A DNA stretch of 64,000 nucleotides from Alphaproteobacteria bacterium (GCA_016125135.1 WGMJ01000003.1:398317-462316); one strand, 5' to 3'; positions 43,425 through 52,613 are shown, counted from the first letter of the stretch. Numbers and translations: made by a program. Notes: generated by a model from the sequence alone, not told the origin.

Positions 43425-44129
43425 GTGAAAAAACAGATACCAGTTATCTTAGGCATTACCCGCCCGGCGGGTAATGCCTTAAGTTTTGGGGGCGGCGTGT
43501 CCACCAAAGCCATTACGCCTGAAACAAAGAAATCGGTTTTCGAGCGCGATGCGAATACGTGCCAGTGCTGTGGTTTCGTGGCCGAAAAATATCAGGATGT
43601 CTATGCCCTGAACCAGAATTACAATGACGTGCGTTTAGAAAACCTCGCAACGGTTTGCATTTTTTGTCATCAATGTTTCCACCTTGAAAAAGTCGCCGAG
43701 ATGCATTCCGGCGTGTTCGTATGGCTCCCCGAGATCAGCCAGACAGATTTACATCACATGGCCCGTGCCATGTATATTGCGCGTCTTTCGCAAGGCCCCA
43801 TGGCCGATGCGGCGCGCCTCGCGCTTGATACAATCATGAAGCGACGTGAAGATGCGCGCGCGCGTATCGGTACAGACGAACCTTTTGTTGTTTCAATGGT
43901 TTTAAAGGATTTCATCGGACCGCGTGTTTATGCGCAAAGGGCTGAGAAATTCTCCGGAATAAGGCTTTTCCCGCTCGACCGCCGGATCATCAAAGAAGCG
44001 GAGATGGAATTTAACCAGTTCCCGCAAATTCTGGCCTATTGGCGCTCGAAAACAGGGCCTTTTGGCGGCAAGGTACCCTCTTTCTGGGTGGATACCTACA
44101 AAGACCTGCTGCGCAAGAAAGCGGCATAG
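43425..44129 (+). CDS. icmJ: Type IVB coupling-complex protein IcmJ/DotN-like
   Basis: 234 residues starting with GTG. The N-terminus IPVILGI matches the Leu-rich opening of IcmJ proteins, as I recall them. A zinc knot built from Cys46/Cys49 (TCQCCGF) and Cys78/Cys81 (CIFCHQCF) gives an HNH-like fold without the catalytic residues seen in nucleases. In Legionella DotN joins the DotL coupling complex that receives effectors. The order with icmD and icmB supports the call over an HNH nuclease. The 5' end of the coding sequence carries a strong palindrome (43451-43479). Confidence 0.85.
   Translation: MKKQIPVILGITRPAGNALSFGGGVSTKAITPETKKSVFERDANTCQCCGFVAEKYQDVYALNQNYNDVRLENLATVCIFCHQCFHLEKVAEMHSGVFVWLPEISQTDLHHMARAMYIARLSQGPMADAARLALDTIMKRREDARARIGTDEPFVVSMVLKDFIGPRVYAQRAEKFSGIRLFPLDRRIIKEAEMEFNQFPQILAYWRSKTGPFGGKVPSFWVDTYKDLLRKKAA
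43451..43479. repeat. Perfect 14-bp palindrome within the icmJ 5' coding region
   Basis: AGGCATTACCCGCC and GGCGGGTAATGCCT are exact inverted copies around a single C. The transcript would form a GC-rich stem of about 12-14 bp starting 26 bases after the icmJ start codon. It is not followed by a T-run. It codes for GITRPAGNALS in IcmJ, the stretch between the conserved LGI and the zinc region. It may slow translation of icmJ and icmB compared with icmC and icmD, or be an inserted palindromic element. Confidence 0.7.
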
Positions 44130-44206
44130 TTTTTTTAACCTTTCCCGCAGTAAAATAGCCTGCCGTGGTTTGCAAAGCGGCAAATCTCTTATATTCTTAG
44201 TAAAAC

Positions 44207-47194
44207 ATGAGTTATATCGAAAAAATCATTAGCCCCTTCCAGAAAGCTTTCCGCTCGTCGCTGGAAACCTTCATTACGCTGGAAACCGGCGAGGACCAGC
44301 ATACGCTGGTCGCGAATGACGGTTCATTGGTGTCATATTTACGGGTTGATGGTTGCCGCCAGATTATCGGAGAAGAGGAATATAACAACATCATCAAATC
44401 CGCGACATTGAAAATCGGTGCGCGCTTTGACCGGCCCGGCCATGCGATGCAGGTTTATTTTGTCCGTGATCCGAGCCGTGTAAAACCACATCTTGAAACT
44501 TTGGCACGGCCTGCGCGCGTGTCGGCAAAAAATTGTGGTCTGGAAATCGATGATTTGTTTCAGGAGCGCATCCAGAACCTTGCACGCTTTTTATCATACG
44601 AGGAATGTTTTTTTGTTCTATGGACACGTCCCTCCATTCTAACAAAAAGCGAGCTGGAAAGAACGGCGCGTGAAAAGAAAAATGACAAAGGTTGGGTTAA
44701 TGCGCATAAAGCACAAAACCCGACAGCCGGTATTGAAATTCTAAAAACACGGCATAAGAGTTTCCTCTCGGCTGTGCGCACAGGTCTTGACGAACTGGGC
44801 ATTCGTATCGAGTTATTAGATACACATAAAGCACTTTCAGCTGTGCGTAATAACCTGTTCCCCGAGCGCTCGAATGATGGCTGGCGTGCTTGCTTGCCTG
44901 GTGATCCGATCCCCCCCCGCGCACCAGCCAGCCGCTTTGATATGTCCGAAGTTTTGTGGCCTGCATTGCCCGAGCAATTAATTGCCGGCGATGCCAGACA
45001 GGTCGATGATACAACGGTGCAGATTGGCGAGAATTTATGGGCCGGCGCTGATATGACGCTGGGGCCGATGGATGCAAGCCCGTTCCCGATGCTTTTGAAC
45101 AGGCTTTTCGAAGCCAAGGTGCCTTACCGTATTTCTTTCCTGATTGAGGGTGGCGGCGCCGAAGCGTCACAGTTCCGCGCTTTTGTGTCTACCTTGCTGG
45201 GTGTTACAAACCCGTTGAACAAACAAATCAAATATTCACTTGAGGGCCTTCAAGTTCTTTCCCGCAGCGAGCCTGTTGTAAAGTTGCGCGTTTCCTTTGC
45301 TACATGGGCGCCGAAAAACGACCATGATTTATTACAAGACAGGCTCTCGACATTGCTACAGGCGGTTGAAAGCTGGGGTTATTGTCAGGTGAGTGAGGTT
45401 TCGGGCGACCCTCTTGATTGCGTCATGTCATCCGCTATGGGTATTCATTGTGCGGGCACAGCGCCGCTTGCCATCGCGCCTATGTACGAGGTGATGAAGC
45501 TTCTGCCTTGGCAACGTGCTTCCAGCCCGTTTGATAATGGCGCGATTATGCTGCGCACACCGGATGGAAAAATATGGCCCTATCAAACTGGAACATCGCT
45601 GACAACAACATGGTTTGATCTTATCTTCGCGCAGCCGGGCGCTGGTAAATCGGTTTTAATGAATTCTTTGAATCTTGGTACAATTCTTTCACCGGGGTTG
45701 AACAAATTGCCTTTTGTCGCGGTTGTTGATATTGGTCCGTCTTCTTCCGGTTTGATTTCGCTGATCAAGGAAGCTTTGCCACCGGAGCGTCAACATGAAG
45801 CCGCCTATTACCGTTTGCAAATGTCGCAAGAATATGCGGTGAACCCGTTTGATACAGCTTTGGGTATGCGCGCACCTTTAATTGACGAGCGCAGTTACCT
45901 GACGGAACTGATTACCCTTCTTTGTACGCCGCCCGGCCAAGAGAAGCCTTATGACGGTATGCAGCAGCTCGCAGGGCTTGTGATCGACGAGATGTATCGC
46001 TGGCGTGATGACAAGGCAGCTAATGCCGAACCGCGCCCGTATCTTGCCCGCATTGATTTCGAAATCGATGAGGCGCTGGAGCGCTATAATATCCACCTCC
46101 CCGCCGATCCGTATTGGTGGGATATTGTCGACAAGTTTTTTGACCTTGGCCAGTTTCATCTGGCATCACTGGCCCAGCGTTATGCCATGCCCACATTGGG
46201 TGATGCCATTACCGCCGCGCGTCGCCCGCAAATCCGCACTTTACTAGAAGAAACACAAGTAGGTGGCAGCGCTGAGAGTGTCATCAGCGCTTTCGAGCGT
46301 ATGATTACTTCGGCTGTGCGCGAGTTTCCCATTCTGTCTTCAACAACAAAATTCGATATATCCGGTACCCGGATCTGTTCGCTTGATCTAATGGATGTAA
46401 CACCGCAGGGTGATTCAAGCGCTGATAGACAAACAGCTGTTATGTACATGTTGGCACGCCATGTGTTGGTGCGCAGCTGGTGGTTGGGGGCAGATATGTT
46501 ACAGCAGATCCCCGAGAAATATCGTGGTTATCACGAGCAGCGCTTGCAGGATATTGCCGAAACACCGAAGCGTTTATGTTATGACGAGTTTCATCGCACC
46601 AGCCACTCGGTTTCTGTGCGTTCGCAAATTATCCGCGATGTACGCGAGGGGCGCAAACGCGCTGTACAAATTGTTCTTGCCTCGCAAATGCTGGATGACT
46701 TTGATAAAGACATGGTTGACCTCGCAACGGGTGTATGGGTGCTGGGAACTGCGGTTTCCGATAAAGCGGTTGACCATGTGCAGGAAGTTTTCGGCCTTTC
46801 TAATACGGCGCGCAATGTTATCCGCTACCGTTTAACAGGCCCACGGGCAACCGGTGCACCAGCATTGCTTGTACTGGGATCAACCGAGGGCCGTTACGAG
46901 CAGCATCTTATCAATACGCTTGGTTCGATCGAATTATGGGCGCTTTCAACATCAGCTGAAGACGTTGCCATCCGTACACGGCTTTACAACAAACTTGGTG
47001 CATCGCGCGCACGCTATGTACTGGCTATACAATTTCCGGGCGGGTCGGCACGGTCTGAATTGAAGCGGCGTATTCTGGCGCGGTCTGACAGTGCCGAGGG
47101 GCGCGCAGCGGCGACATCTTTCGTGATTGAAGAAATTGTCGAAGAGCTGGCCATGCTCAGCCAGAAATTGTCTGCGGCGGAACAGAAGGAATAA
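44207..47194 (+). CDS. icmB: Type IVB secretion ATPase IcmB/DotO-like
   Basis: 995 residues, close to Legionella DotO (about 1000). A VirB4-type cytoplasmic ATPase that powers substrate transfer. Walker A QPGAGKSVLMNS is near residues 475-485 and the Walker B-like RLCYDEFHRTSHS near 787. The first 450 residues are a divergent N-terminal domain, as in DotO. The C-terminus ends with a charged helix (EELAMLSQKLSAAEQ). A 77-base gap separates it from icmJ, and 3 bases from the next gene. It is the largest gene of the module and gives the best support for calling it type IVB. Confidence 0.92.
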   Translation: MSYIEKIISPFQKAFRSSLETFITLETGEDQHTLVANDGSLVSYLRVDGCRQIIGEEEYNNIIKSATLKIGARFDRPGHAMQVYFVRDPSRVKPHLETLARPARVSAKNCGLEIDDLFQERIQNLARFLSYEECFFVLWTRPSILTKSELERTAREKKNDKGWVNAHKAQNPTAGIEILKTRHKSFLSAVRTGLDELGIRIELLDTHKALSAVRNNLFPERSNDGWRACLPGDPIPPRAPASRFDMSEVLWPALPEQLIAGDARQVDDTTVQIGENLWAGADMTLGPMDASPFPMLLNRLFEAKVPYRISFLIEGGGAEASQFRAFVSTLLGVTNPLNKQIKYSLEGLQVLSRSEPVVKLRVSFATWAPKNDHDLLQDRLSTLLQAVESWGYCQVSEVSGDPLDCVMSSAMGIHCAGTAPLAIAPMYEVMKLLPWQRASSPFDNGAIMLRTPDGKIWPYQTGTSLTTTWFDLIFAQPGAGKSVLMNSLNLGTILSPGLNKLPFVAVVDIGPSSSGLISLIKEALPPERQHEAAYYRLQMSQEYAVNPFDTALGMRAPLIDERSYLTELITLLCTPPGQEKPYDGMQQLAGLVIDEMYRWRDDKAANAEPRPYLARIDFEIDEALERYNIHLPADPYWWDIVDKFFDLGQFHLASLAQRYAMPTLGDAITAARRPQIRTLLEETQVGGSAESVISAFERMITSAVREFPILSSTTKFDISGTRICSLDLMDVTPQGDSSADRQTAVMYMLARHVLVRSWWLGADMLQQIPEKYRGYHEQRLQDIAETPKRLCYDEFHRTSHSVSVRSQIIRDVREGRKRAVQIVLASQMLDDFDKDMVDLATGVWVLGTAVSDKAVDHVQEVFGLSNTARNVIRYRLTGPRATGAPALLVLGSTEGRYEQHLINTLGSIELWALSTSAEDVAIRTRLYNKLGASRARYVLAIQFPGGSARSELKRRILARSDSAEGRAAATSFVIEEIVEELAMLSQKLSAAEQKE

Positions 47195-47197
47195 GGC

Positions 47198-47707
47198 ATG
47201 GCCGAGAAAACCACGCCGCCAAAACTTACCAAAACCGCGCGTAAGGCTTTCTCGCGTAGAAAAAAGAAAAAAACAAAGCTGTTTATTTTTCTTGGTATTG
47301 TCGCCGCTATCGGTTTGTTTTTGGCGTGGGGTTTTGCACCCCGTTACGGCAGCCTGAATTACGGCATTTGCAAAGCCTATATCGAAACACATGAATATTA
47401 CCCTGAAACATTGAAATTCATGAATGTCGAGGAATATGCAGGTGGCTATGTAAGTTTAAGCTACATGCGTATTGACCCGCTGGGTAATGTTAGCTTCAAT
47501 GACGTTGATTGTGTTGTTGCAACCGCCGCGAATGGTGCTATTGGCATCAAAACAATCGACTATAATAAAAAGCGGCCTTACCCGCAGGAAGCAAAAGAAG
47601 AGGTTGATAAGTTCAACCGTAATATTTTTGCTGTTCTTGCCTACAAAGACCGTATGGACCTGAAGCTGCCACAGGCAACACCTGAAAATATAGCGGATTA
47701 CAAATAA
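47198..47707 (+). CDS. Single-pass membrane protein following icmB
   Basis: 169 residues. A Lys/Arg-rich cytoplasmic start (KAFSRRKKKKTKLF) leads into one helix (IFLGIVAAIGLFLAWGF), then a soluble, probably periplasmic domain (YGICKAYIETHEYYPETLKF; YVSLSYMRIDPLGNVSFND) with two Cys that could pair. I do not recognise the family. It starts 3 bases after icmB and is surely co-transcribed. In Legionella another membrane gene (tphA) follows icmB, but no likeness can be claimed. It may be a lineage-specific part of the secretion machine. Confidence 0.7.
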   Translation: MAEKTTPPKLTKTARKAFSRRKKKKTKLFIFLGIVAAIGLFLAWGFAPRYGSLNYGICKAYIETHEYYPETLKFMNVEEYAGGYVSLSYMRIDPLGNVSFNDVDCVVATAANGAIGIKTIDYNKKRPYPQEAKEEVDKFNRNIFAVLAYKDRMDLKLPQATPENIADYK

Positions 47708-47710
47708 ATA

Positions 47711-48766
47711 ATGATAGAAAAACGAAAACTGGGCCGCACGAACATTGAAGTGAGTGCCCTATGCCTTGGCTCCATGACGTGGGGCCGGCAGAACACACAA
47801 GATGAAGCTTTCGCACAGATGGATTATGCGTTTGATGCTGGCATCAATTTCATGGATACCGCCGAACTTTACTCCGTTCCTGTGCGGGCCGACCTTTACG
47901 GCCGCACCGAGGAAATTATCGGTAATTATTTTACCTCACGTAAAACACGGAACAAAATCATTCTCGCCTCGAAGATTGCCGGCCCCGGTTTGCCATGGAT
48001 CAGAGGTGGTGATTACAAAATAGACCGTAAGAATATTACCGAGGCACTCGAAAACAGTCTAAAGCGCTTAAAAGCAGAGTATATTGATTTGTATCAGCTG
48101 CACTGGCCCAACCGCGAAGCAATATGTTTTGGCGCGCACTGGCGCTTTAACCCACGGGCCGATAATGCCAAGCCTGCGCTCGAGAATTTTCTTGAAGTGC
48201 TGCAAACACTGGGCGAGTTTGTGAAGGCGGGTAAAATCCGCAATGTCGGGCTTTCAAATGAAACGGCATGGGGCACAATGCAGTATTTGCAGATTGCAGA
48301 GAAATACGGTCTGCCACGCATGGTCTCTATCCAGAATGAATACTCACTTCTGTACCGACTATTTGAACCTGACCTTGCAGAAATTGCGCTCCATGAAGAT
48401 ATAGGCTTGCTTGCATGGTCACCGCTCGCAACGGGTGCCTTGTCAGGAAAATATCTGGACGGTGCACGGCCTGAAGATAGCCGCTGGGCCATCGCGACTG
48501 AAGGCCGCCGTGCCGATTTCCGTGATACGCCGCAAGCACAGGCTGCAACGCACGCCTATATGAAACTAGCAGACGAAAATGGGCTTGATGTTTGCCAGAT
48601 GGCACTTGCTTTTGTCCGGCAAAAGCCCTTCGTTACATCCGTTATTATCGGTGCAACTAAAATGGAGCATCTCCAAAGCAATATCGCTTCAGCACAGCTC
48701 ACACTGGACCAGAAAATCATCGAAAAAATTGAAGAGGTCAGGCGGCTATATCCGGTGCCGTTCTAG
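47711..48766 (+). CDS. Aldo/keto reductase, Tas-like
   Basis: 351 residues forming a TIM barrel that reduces carbonyl groups with NADPH. Motifs: LGRTNIEVSALCLGSMTWG, DYAFDAGINFMDTAELYSVP (catalytic Asp and Tyr), a Lys in IILASKIAGPG, the YIDLYQLHWPNRE motif with catalytic His, and the NADP site near VIIGATKMEHLQ. The MTWG and HWPNR features match the Tas subgroup. It starts 3 bases after the gene behind icmB and may share its transcript, although its metabolic role is unrelated. The 3' end overlaps the convergent gene at 48738 by 29 bases. Confidence 0.93.
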   Translation: MIEKRKLGRTNIEVSALCLGSMTWGRQNTQDEAFAQMDYAFDAGINFMDTAELYSVPVRADLYGRTEEIIGNYFTSRKTRNKIILASKIAGPGLPWIRGGDYKIDRKNITEALENSLKRLKAEYIDLYQLHWPNREAICFGAHWRFNPRADNAKPALENFLEVLQTLGEFVKAGKIRNVGLSNETAWGTMQYLQIAEKYGLPRMVSIQNEYSLLYRLFEPDLAEIALHEDIGLLAWSPLATGALSGKYLDGARPEDSRWAIATEGRRADFRDTPQAQAATHAYMKLADENGLDVCQMALAFVRQKPFVTSVIIGATKMEHLQSNIASAQLTLDQKIIEKIEEVRRLYPVPF

Positions 48767-50096
48767 CGAAAACAGTTTTCTGCTTCTCTTGTGGAGTGAA
48801 GCGCAGGCTATCACGCATGCCGTTCTTCGGGTTCGTAATACGTCCAGAAACAAGGCTGACACCAAGGCGGGTTAGCCCATCCTCGATATGTGCTTTGTAA
48901 GCGTTCATTTGTTCTTCCGATCCGCGCATTCTTAGGAGCGAAGCATTCGCCTGATAGTTTTCCAGAGAAAGAACATAGACTGAAGCAAATTCAGGCATAT
49001 CCCGCAGGAAAGCATTTTGCATTTGTGTATGCGCCTCAGTCATTTTATCAAGCGCATCCAGAATTGTACCTTTATATGGCTCTGGCATCTCCATAAAACC
49101 TTTTTCATTCTCGATTGTTCTTAGCACTGAATTCAGGATTTGCTGAATAGGGCGTTGCTTACGGCGCCCTTCAGGCGTGAACATTTCAAATCTGCCATTA
49201 TCATCAGCTCTGCGGGTGCCCATAAATTCTTCCAGACGTTCTATGCAGAACCCTAGCTCGAAATCACCATTCGCCGCCGAGAAACGCTGCTCCTTCGGAC
49301 CTTTGTTCTTGTAACGGAGTTTGCCACCTTTTTCGTCAAGCGCTTGTGAAATGTCTCCTGTCTCAGTACGTAGTCTCTGCAAGGCTTCGCTCAGGTCGTT
49401 CAGGCCTGTTACAGCTTTTTCAAATCCTTCCTGCCGCTCTTCCCATTTCGCGTAAACATCGAAATTCGGTATGTCGGCTGTTTGGGCCTGCCAATTGGAT
49501 TTATAACCACTCACACAGCTTAGTATTGTTTGGGCAAGATGTGTGACAGCGCGGTCATACTCCGCCAGATATTCACAGCCACGGTCAAAATCACGTCTAT
49601 GTTCATATTCTTGCCGCGTGATACTGAAGTTCAACCCCACTGTATCGCGTGTCATGTGACGGCGGTCAAACCAGCCTTCACCGTGCTCATCCACAGCCTT
49701 TACAAGTCTTTGTATCTCCTGCTCCAGAAACGCGCTTGCACGGCCGGTATCGCTACGCACATCATCAAGGAAATCTTTTGCGGCATAATGGTAGTTTTTT
49801 GCTACATCGTTGCCGCGCAGTTGTTCCCATATCCAGCTAAGTGGGCGGCGTTCGTCAAGGAAGCGCAGGGGCACAGCGTGGCGTGCAGAAATTTGATTCT
49901 TACGGCTCTTTTCCGTGTCTATAAGGAGCGTATCGTTAGCCGGGCTCACCGCAAAGAAAATTGACTGCGGACTAACATTATGGTCACGCACGTTAAAGCG
50001 TGCAGATACGGCTGCTGTAAACTCGTTCCAAAGCGCACGTGATTTGTTCTGTTTTTGTTGCTCTTCGCGAGAGGAAATAGATTTTCTTTTTGCCAT
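48738..50096 (-). CDS. Large hypothetical protein, 452 residues
   Basis: Soluble, no signal peptide, strongly charged and probably mostly helical (SREEQQKQNKSRALWNEF; RQEYEHRRDFDRGCEYLAEY). Short recognisable shapes are few: RPLSWIWEQLRGN near residue 85 and RRKQRPIQQILNSVLRTIE near 300. No enzyme motif stands out. It is the second gene of a two-gene unit with 50101 (4 bases between). Its position next to the type IVB module and its helical, effector-like makeup make a secreted substrate possible, but nothing direct supports this. I do not recognise the family. Confidence 0.6.
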   Translation of the reverse strand: MAKRKSISSREEQQKQNKSRALWNEFTAAVSARFNVRDHNVSPQSIFFAVSPANDTLLIDTEKSRKNQISARHAVPLRFLDERRPLSWIWEQLRGNDVAKNYHYAAKDFLDDVRSDTGRASAFLEQEIQRLVKAVDEHGEGWFDRRHMTRDTVGLNFSITRQEYEHRRDFDRGCEYLAEYDRAVTHLAQTILSCVSGYKSNWQAQTADIPNFDVYAKWEERQEGFEKAVTGLNDLSEALQRLRTETGDISQALDEKGGKLRYKNKGPKEQRFSAANGDFELGFCIERLEEFMGTRRADDNGRFEMFTPEGRRKQRPIQQILNSVLRTIENEKGFMEMPEPYKGTILDALDKMTEAHTQMQNAFLRDMPEFASVYVLSLENYQANASLLRMRGSEEQMNAYKAHIEDGLTRLGVSLVSGRITNPKNGMRDSLRFTPQEKQKTVFARTAPDIAA

Positions 50097-50100
50097 GGCG

Positions 50101-51087
50101 TTATTTCATATCTTTTCTTAGTAGGTTTTCCGGGATTGTTTCCAGCAAAACCTGGTCTTGCGGACGGAAACGCACTTCAAGTTGTCCTTGTTCAAAACGC
50201 TCCATGGCATAAGCGCCAACGATGCGGCTGAGAATATAGTGGTATTTGTTGCTGTCGCAATATTCAATCGCCTGTTTCTGGATGGATACTAATGCGTTTT
50301 CATCCAATGCACTGGCAGCGTTTGTAAAGTGGCTTTGTAATTTTGTACGAAGCTTGGCGTAGCCTTTTGCGTCCAGTCTCTGCCCTGTCTCTTGCTCGGT
50401 GGCACGTACTAGCTGTGGTGCTGCAGTGCGCGCAAGATTGTTTTTCAATTCCTTATTGCCGTCCGGCTCTTGTGGGTCGTAGACAGCCCATTCCAGCAGA
50501 CGTACAAAATCAGCAGCAGGAATGGCGTAAGCTGAAAAACGCTTGATGCGGCTTCCGCTTTCGGTGTCATAAAAATCAGGAACTTCATCGATTTGTGTTA
50601 TCTGGGCATCGGCATGCGGTAGCACGGCATCGAGATTTAAAAGATAGGCGCCAATCAGGTGTGCGGCATGGACGCGTGCTGTGCGGTCATCAGGGTTTAA
50701 ATTGCTAGTCCCGATATCAAGTAGTTTGCGGAAATTTGCAGCGCGTGTGCTACGGTCTTGCAGGAAGCTTTCGAAGTCAAACTCTTCTGCAATAGCAAAG
50801 GGAGCCGGGTCACGATGTTCGGGTGCTGAGCGTAGCTGCTGTTTGGAGCGGCGGACAAACCTGCCAAAGATCACTTCAAGGCCCTTCAGCTTTTTCTCGT
50901 CCAGCAATCTAAGGCGGTCACGCAAAACCGCTTCGTCTTGCTGTGCCAGATTGTGAAAACATTGCCCATCGCCCCAGAGTGTACCAAGGCAACTAAACCC
51001 GAAACTTGCGTTTCTGTAGTTCTCGAGCAGGGCCATAAAAAGGCTTGGCCGCGTATTGACGATATGATTGTTGGTTTCTGCGCCCAT
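50101..51087 (-). CDS. Hypothetical protein, 328 residues, paired with 48738
   Basis: No recognised family and no signal peptide. It has charged helical stretches (RDRLRLLDEKKLKGLEVIFG; RRSKQQLRSAPEHRD) and a C-terminal part with YHYILSRIVGAYAMERFEQG and VRFRPQDQVLLETIPENLL. It lies directly upstream of the 452-residue gene and is probably co-transcribed with it, so they may form a complex or share a task. No promoter is evident in the 99 bases upstream, which are AT-rich. Confidence 0.6.
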   Translation of the reverse strand: MGAETNNHIVNTRPSLFMALLENYRNASFGFSCLGTLWGDGQCFHNLAQQDEAVLRDRLRLLDEKKLKGLEVIFGRFVRRSKQQLRSAPEHRDPAPFAIAEEFDFESFLQDRSTRAANFRKLLDIGTSNLNPDDRTARVHAAHLIGAYLLNLDAVLPHADAQITQIDEVPDFYDTESGSRIKRFSAYAIPAADFVRLLEWAVYDPQEPDGNKELKNNLARTAAPQLVRATEQETGQRLDAKGYAKLRTKLQSHFTNAASALDENALVSIQKQAIEYCDSNKYHYILSRIVGAYAMERFEQGQLEVRFRPQDQVLLETIPENLLRKDMK

Positions 51088-51186
51088 AAATTTAACACAC
51101 CCTATGAAAATCTATGGCGAAAATAGCGAAAACATTATGTTTATGTCAACAAAAAACGACTCTGCCCCAAAAATATGTATAAATTC

Positions 51187-51798
51187 CTATAATTTCAAGG
51201 CGAGAACGTGAACGGGGACGTTATCGCTGGCATCAATGGCAGTAGCAATGGCGCTAAACCCTGCCGCGAGGAAATTATCAAGGCTGTGTTTGTTCTCGGG
51301 TTCTACCTCGGCAACCAGATGCGTTTTTCCACTCTGTGCCGCAAAAATTTTCCAGCCACTTATCATCTCCTGCATAAAGTTATTGCCTCTATATGCGTTT
51401 GCTACGCACACGCCTTGCAGAACGGATATCTGTGTATCGGGTGCTGGCGGCGTAACGCCTACATGCCATGTGTAGGGCTCGGAAATACTTGGTGCAATAA
51501 TCATGCTTTTCGCAACAAGTTTGCCGTTGTGGCGAATGCCAACAATGCCATGGCCCGCTTTTGCGAAATGCGTTTTGAAATAGGCCGCAGGTTTTTGTTG
51601 CATAAACCCTTTCTCGCCCACAGCAAGGCCTTGCCATACTTCCTCATGTAGCGCCACAACGGCGTCTATGCTGGCAGCGTTCAGGAAACCAATTGCACAA
51701 GGCTCGTGTGCTTCCAGCGCTGAGCCGTCAAATTTTCTAACAAGCCCTTCATGGGCACAGGTAAACCAATGGTCTTTCAGTTTTAATGTATCAGGCAT
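51187..51798 (-). CDS. GNAT-family acetyltransferase-like protein
   Basis: 203 residues with a GNAT-shaped middle: IVGIRHNGKLVAKSMIIAP strand pair, then VLQGVCVANAYRGNNFMQEMISGW with a variant RGNNF pyrophosphate loop (usual Q/RxxGxG/A). LVAEVEPENKHSLDNFLAAGF follows, with the N-S-L-x-N-F-x-x-x-G-F pattern typical of GNATs. The altered loop lowers the certainty that it is an active acetyltransferase. The acceptor is unknown. The 190 bases upstream, towards aat, hold no other gene that I can support. Confidence 0.75.
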   Translation of the reverse strand: MPDTLKLKDHWFTCAHEGLVRKFDGSALEAHEPCAIGFLNAASIDAVVALHEEVWQGLAVGEKGFMQQKPAAYFKTHFAKAGHGIVGIRHNGKLVAKSMIIAPSISEPYTWHVGVTPPAPDTQISVLQGVCVANAYRGNNFMQEMISGWKIFAAQSGKTHLVAEVEPENKHSLDNFLAAGFSAIATAIDASDNVPVHVLALKL

Positions 51799-51988
51799 TT
51801 ATCAATCCGTTTCGTAAGCATGTTAAAGGGAGTAACAGGCCGTTGGGATTGAAATTTCAGGGGGTTTTTAGAACTGGAAAAACAAGCGCCTTAGGCCGCG
51901 AAAAATATGTCGCGGCGTCGTCGGAAGGATAAAATTGTTTTTAATGCTACTTGCACAAGACCATAGAAACATAAAAGCTCGTTAACCT

Positions 51989-52561
51989 TCAAGAAAAATG
52001 AATAGGCGCATCACGATTTTGTATCAACAGGCCCAAATATTCTTCACGCGGGATTGTGTAGGCGCCGAACTGTTTAAGATGGTCATTCATAAATTGTGCA
52101 TCCAGTAGTTTGAAGTTTTTTTGTTTTAAATGATTACAAAGCGCAACAAGGCAAATTTTACTGGCATTGGGCGCAAGGCTGAACATGCTCTCGCCACAAA
52201 AAATAGCACCCATCGATAGTCCGTAAAGCCCTCCCTTCAGCTCGTTATTTTGCCAATATTCAACTGAATGTGTGTGGCCTGCATCGTGTAACATCACAAA
52301 GGCTTCAAGAATAGTCTCGTTAATCCATGTATCGCGTCTATCACGGCAGGCGGTAATTACGTCACGAAAAGCTGTATCAAAGCGGATTTCATAGCCGCCT
52401 TTTTTAATGGTTTTCTGGAGTGAGCGCGGCACATGCAGGTTAAGTGGAATTAACGTGCGTTCGGGCGGGTCGAAAATATAGGTTTTGCCAGCGTCCTTAT
52501 CATCCGCCATCGGGAATTTCCCGTTGCGGTATAAATCCAGAAAGATCTTTTCGATATCCAT
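51989..52561 (-). CDS. aat: Leucyl/phenylalanyl-tRNA-protein transferase
   Basis: Adds Leu or Phe to N-terminal Arg/Lys of proteins, marking them for ClpAP (N-end rule). 190 residues, somewhat short for the family (about 200-240) but with the motifs: YRNGKFPMADDKD, RTLIPLNLHVPRSL, RDTWINETILEAFVMLHDAGHTHSVEYW (named by WINETI and GHTHSVEYW), GGLYGLSMGAIFCGESMFS, and LLDAQFMNDHLKQFGAYTIPREEY. In related genomes aat usually follows accB-accC. Here about 3.3 kb of other genes separates them. Confidence 0.94.
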   Translation of the reverse strand: MDIEKIFLDLYRNGKFPMADDKDAGKTYIFDPPERTLIPLNLHVPRSLQKTIKKGGYEIRFDTAFRDVITACRDRRDTWINETILEAFVMLHDAGHTHSVEYWQNNELKGGLYGLSMGAIFCGESMFSLAPNASKICLVALCNHLKQKNFKLLDAQFMNDHLKQFGAYTIPREEYLGLLIQNRDAPIHFS

Positions 52562-52573
52562 AGCGCTAGAGTA

Positions 52574-52606
52574 GAAAAAAGCCCGCCTTTTGCAAAGCGG
52601 GCTTTT
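52574..52606 (-). terminator. Rho-independent terminator of the first tandem paralog
   Basis: AAAAGCCCGC and GCGGGCTTTT form a perfect 10-bp stem with a 10-base loop, running into T on the minus strand, 8 bases past the stop of the 52614 gene. It separates the paralog cluster from aat, whose start is at 52561. Confidence 0.88.
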
Positions 52607-52613
52607 ACATTAT

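Noticed and set aside
43425..44129. HNH endonuclease (mobile or restriction type)
   Set aside because: The Cys pairs match the HNH-like zinc fold, but the catalytic His-Asn-His pattern is not evident and the place between icmD and icmB fits IcmJ/DotN.
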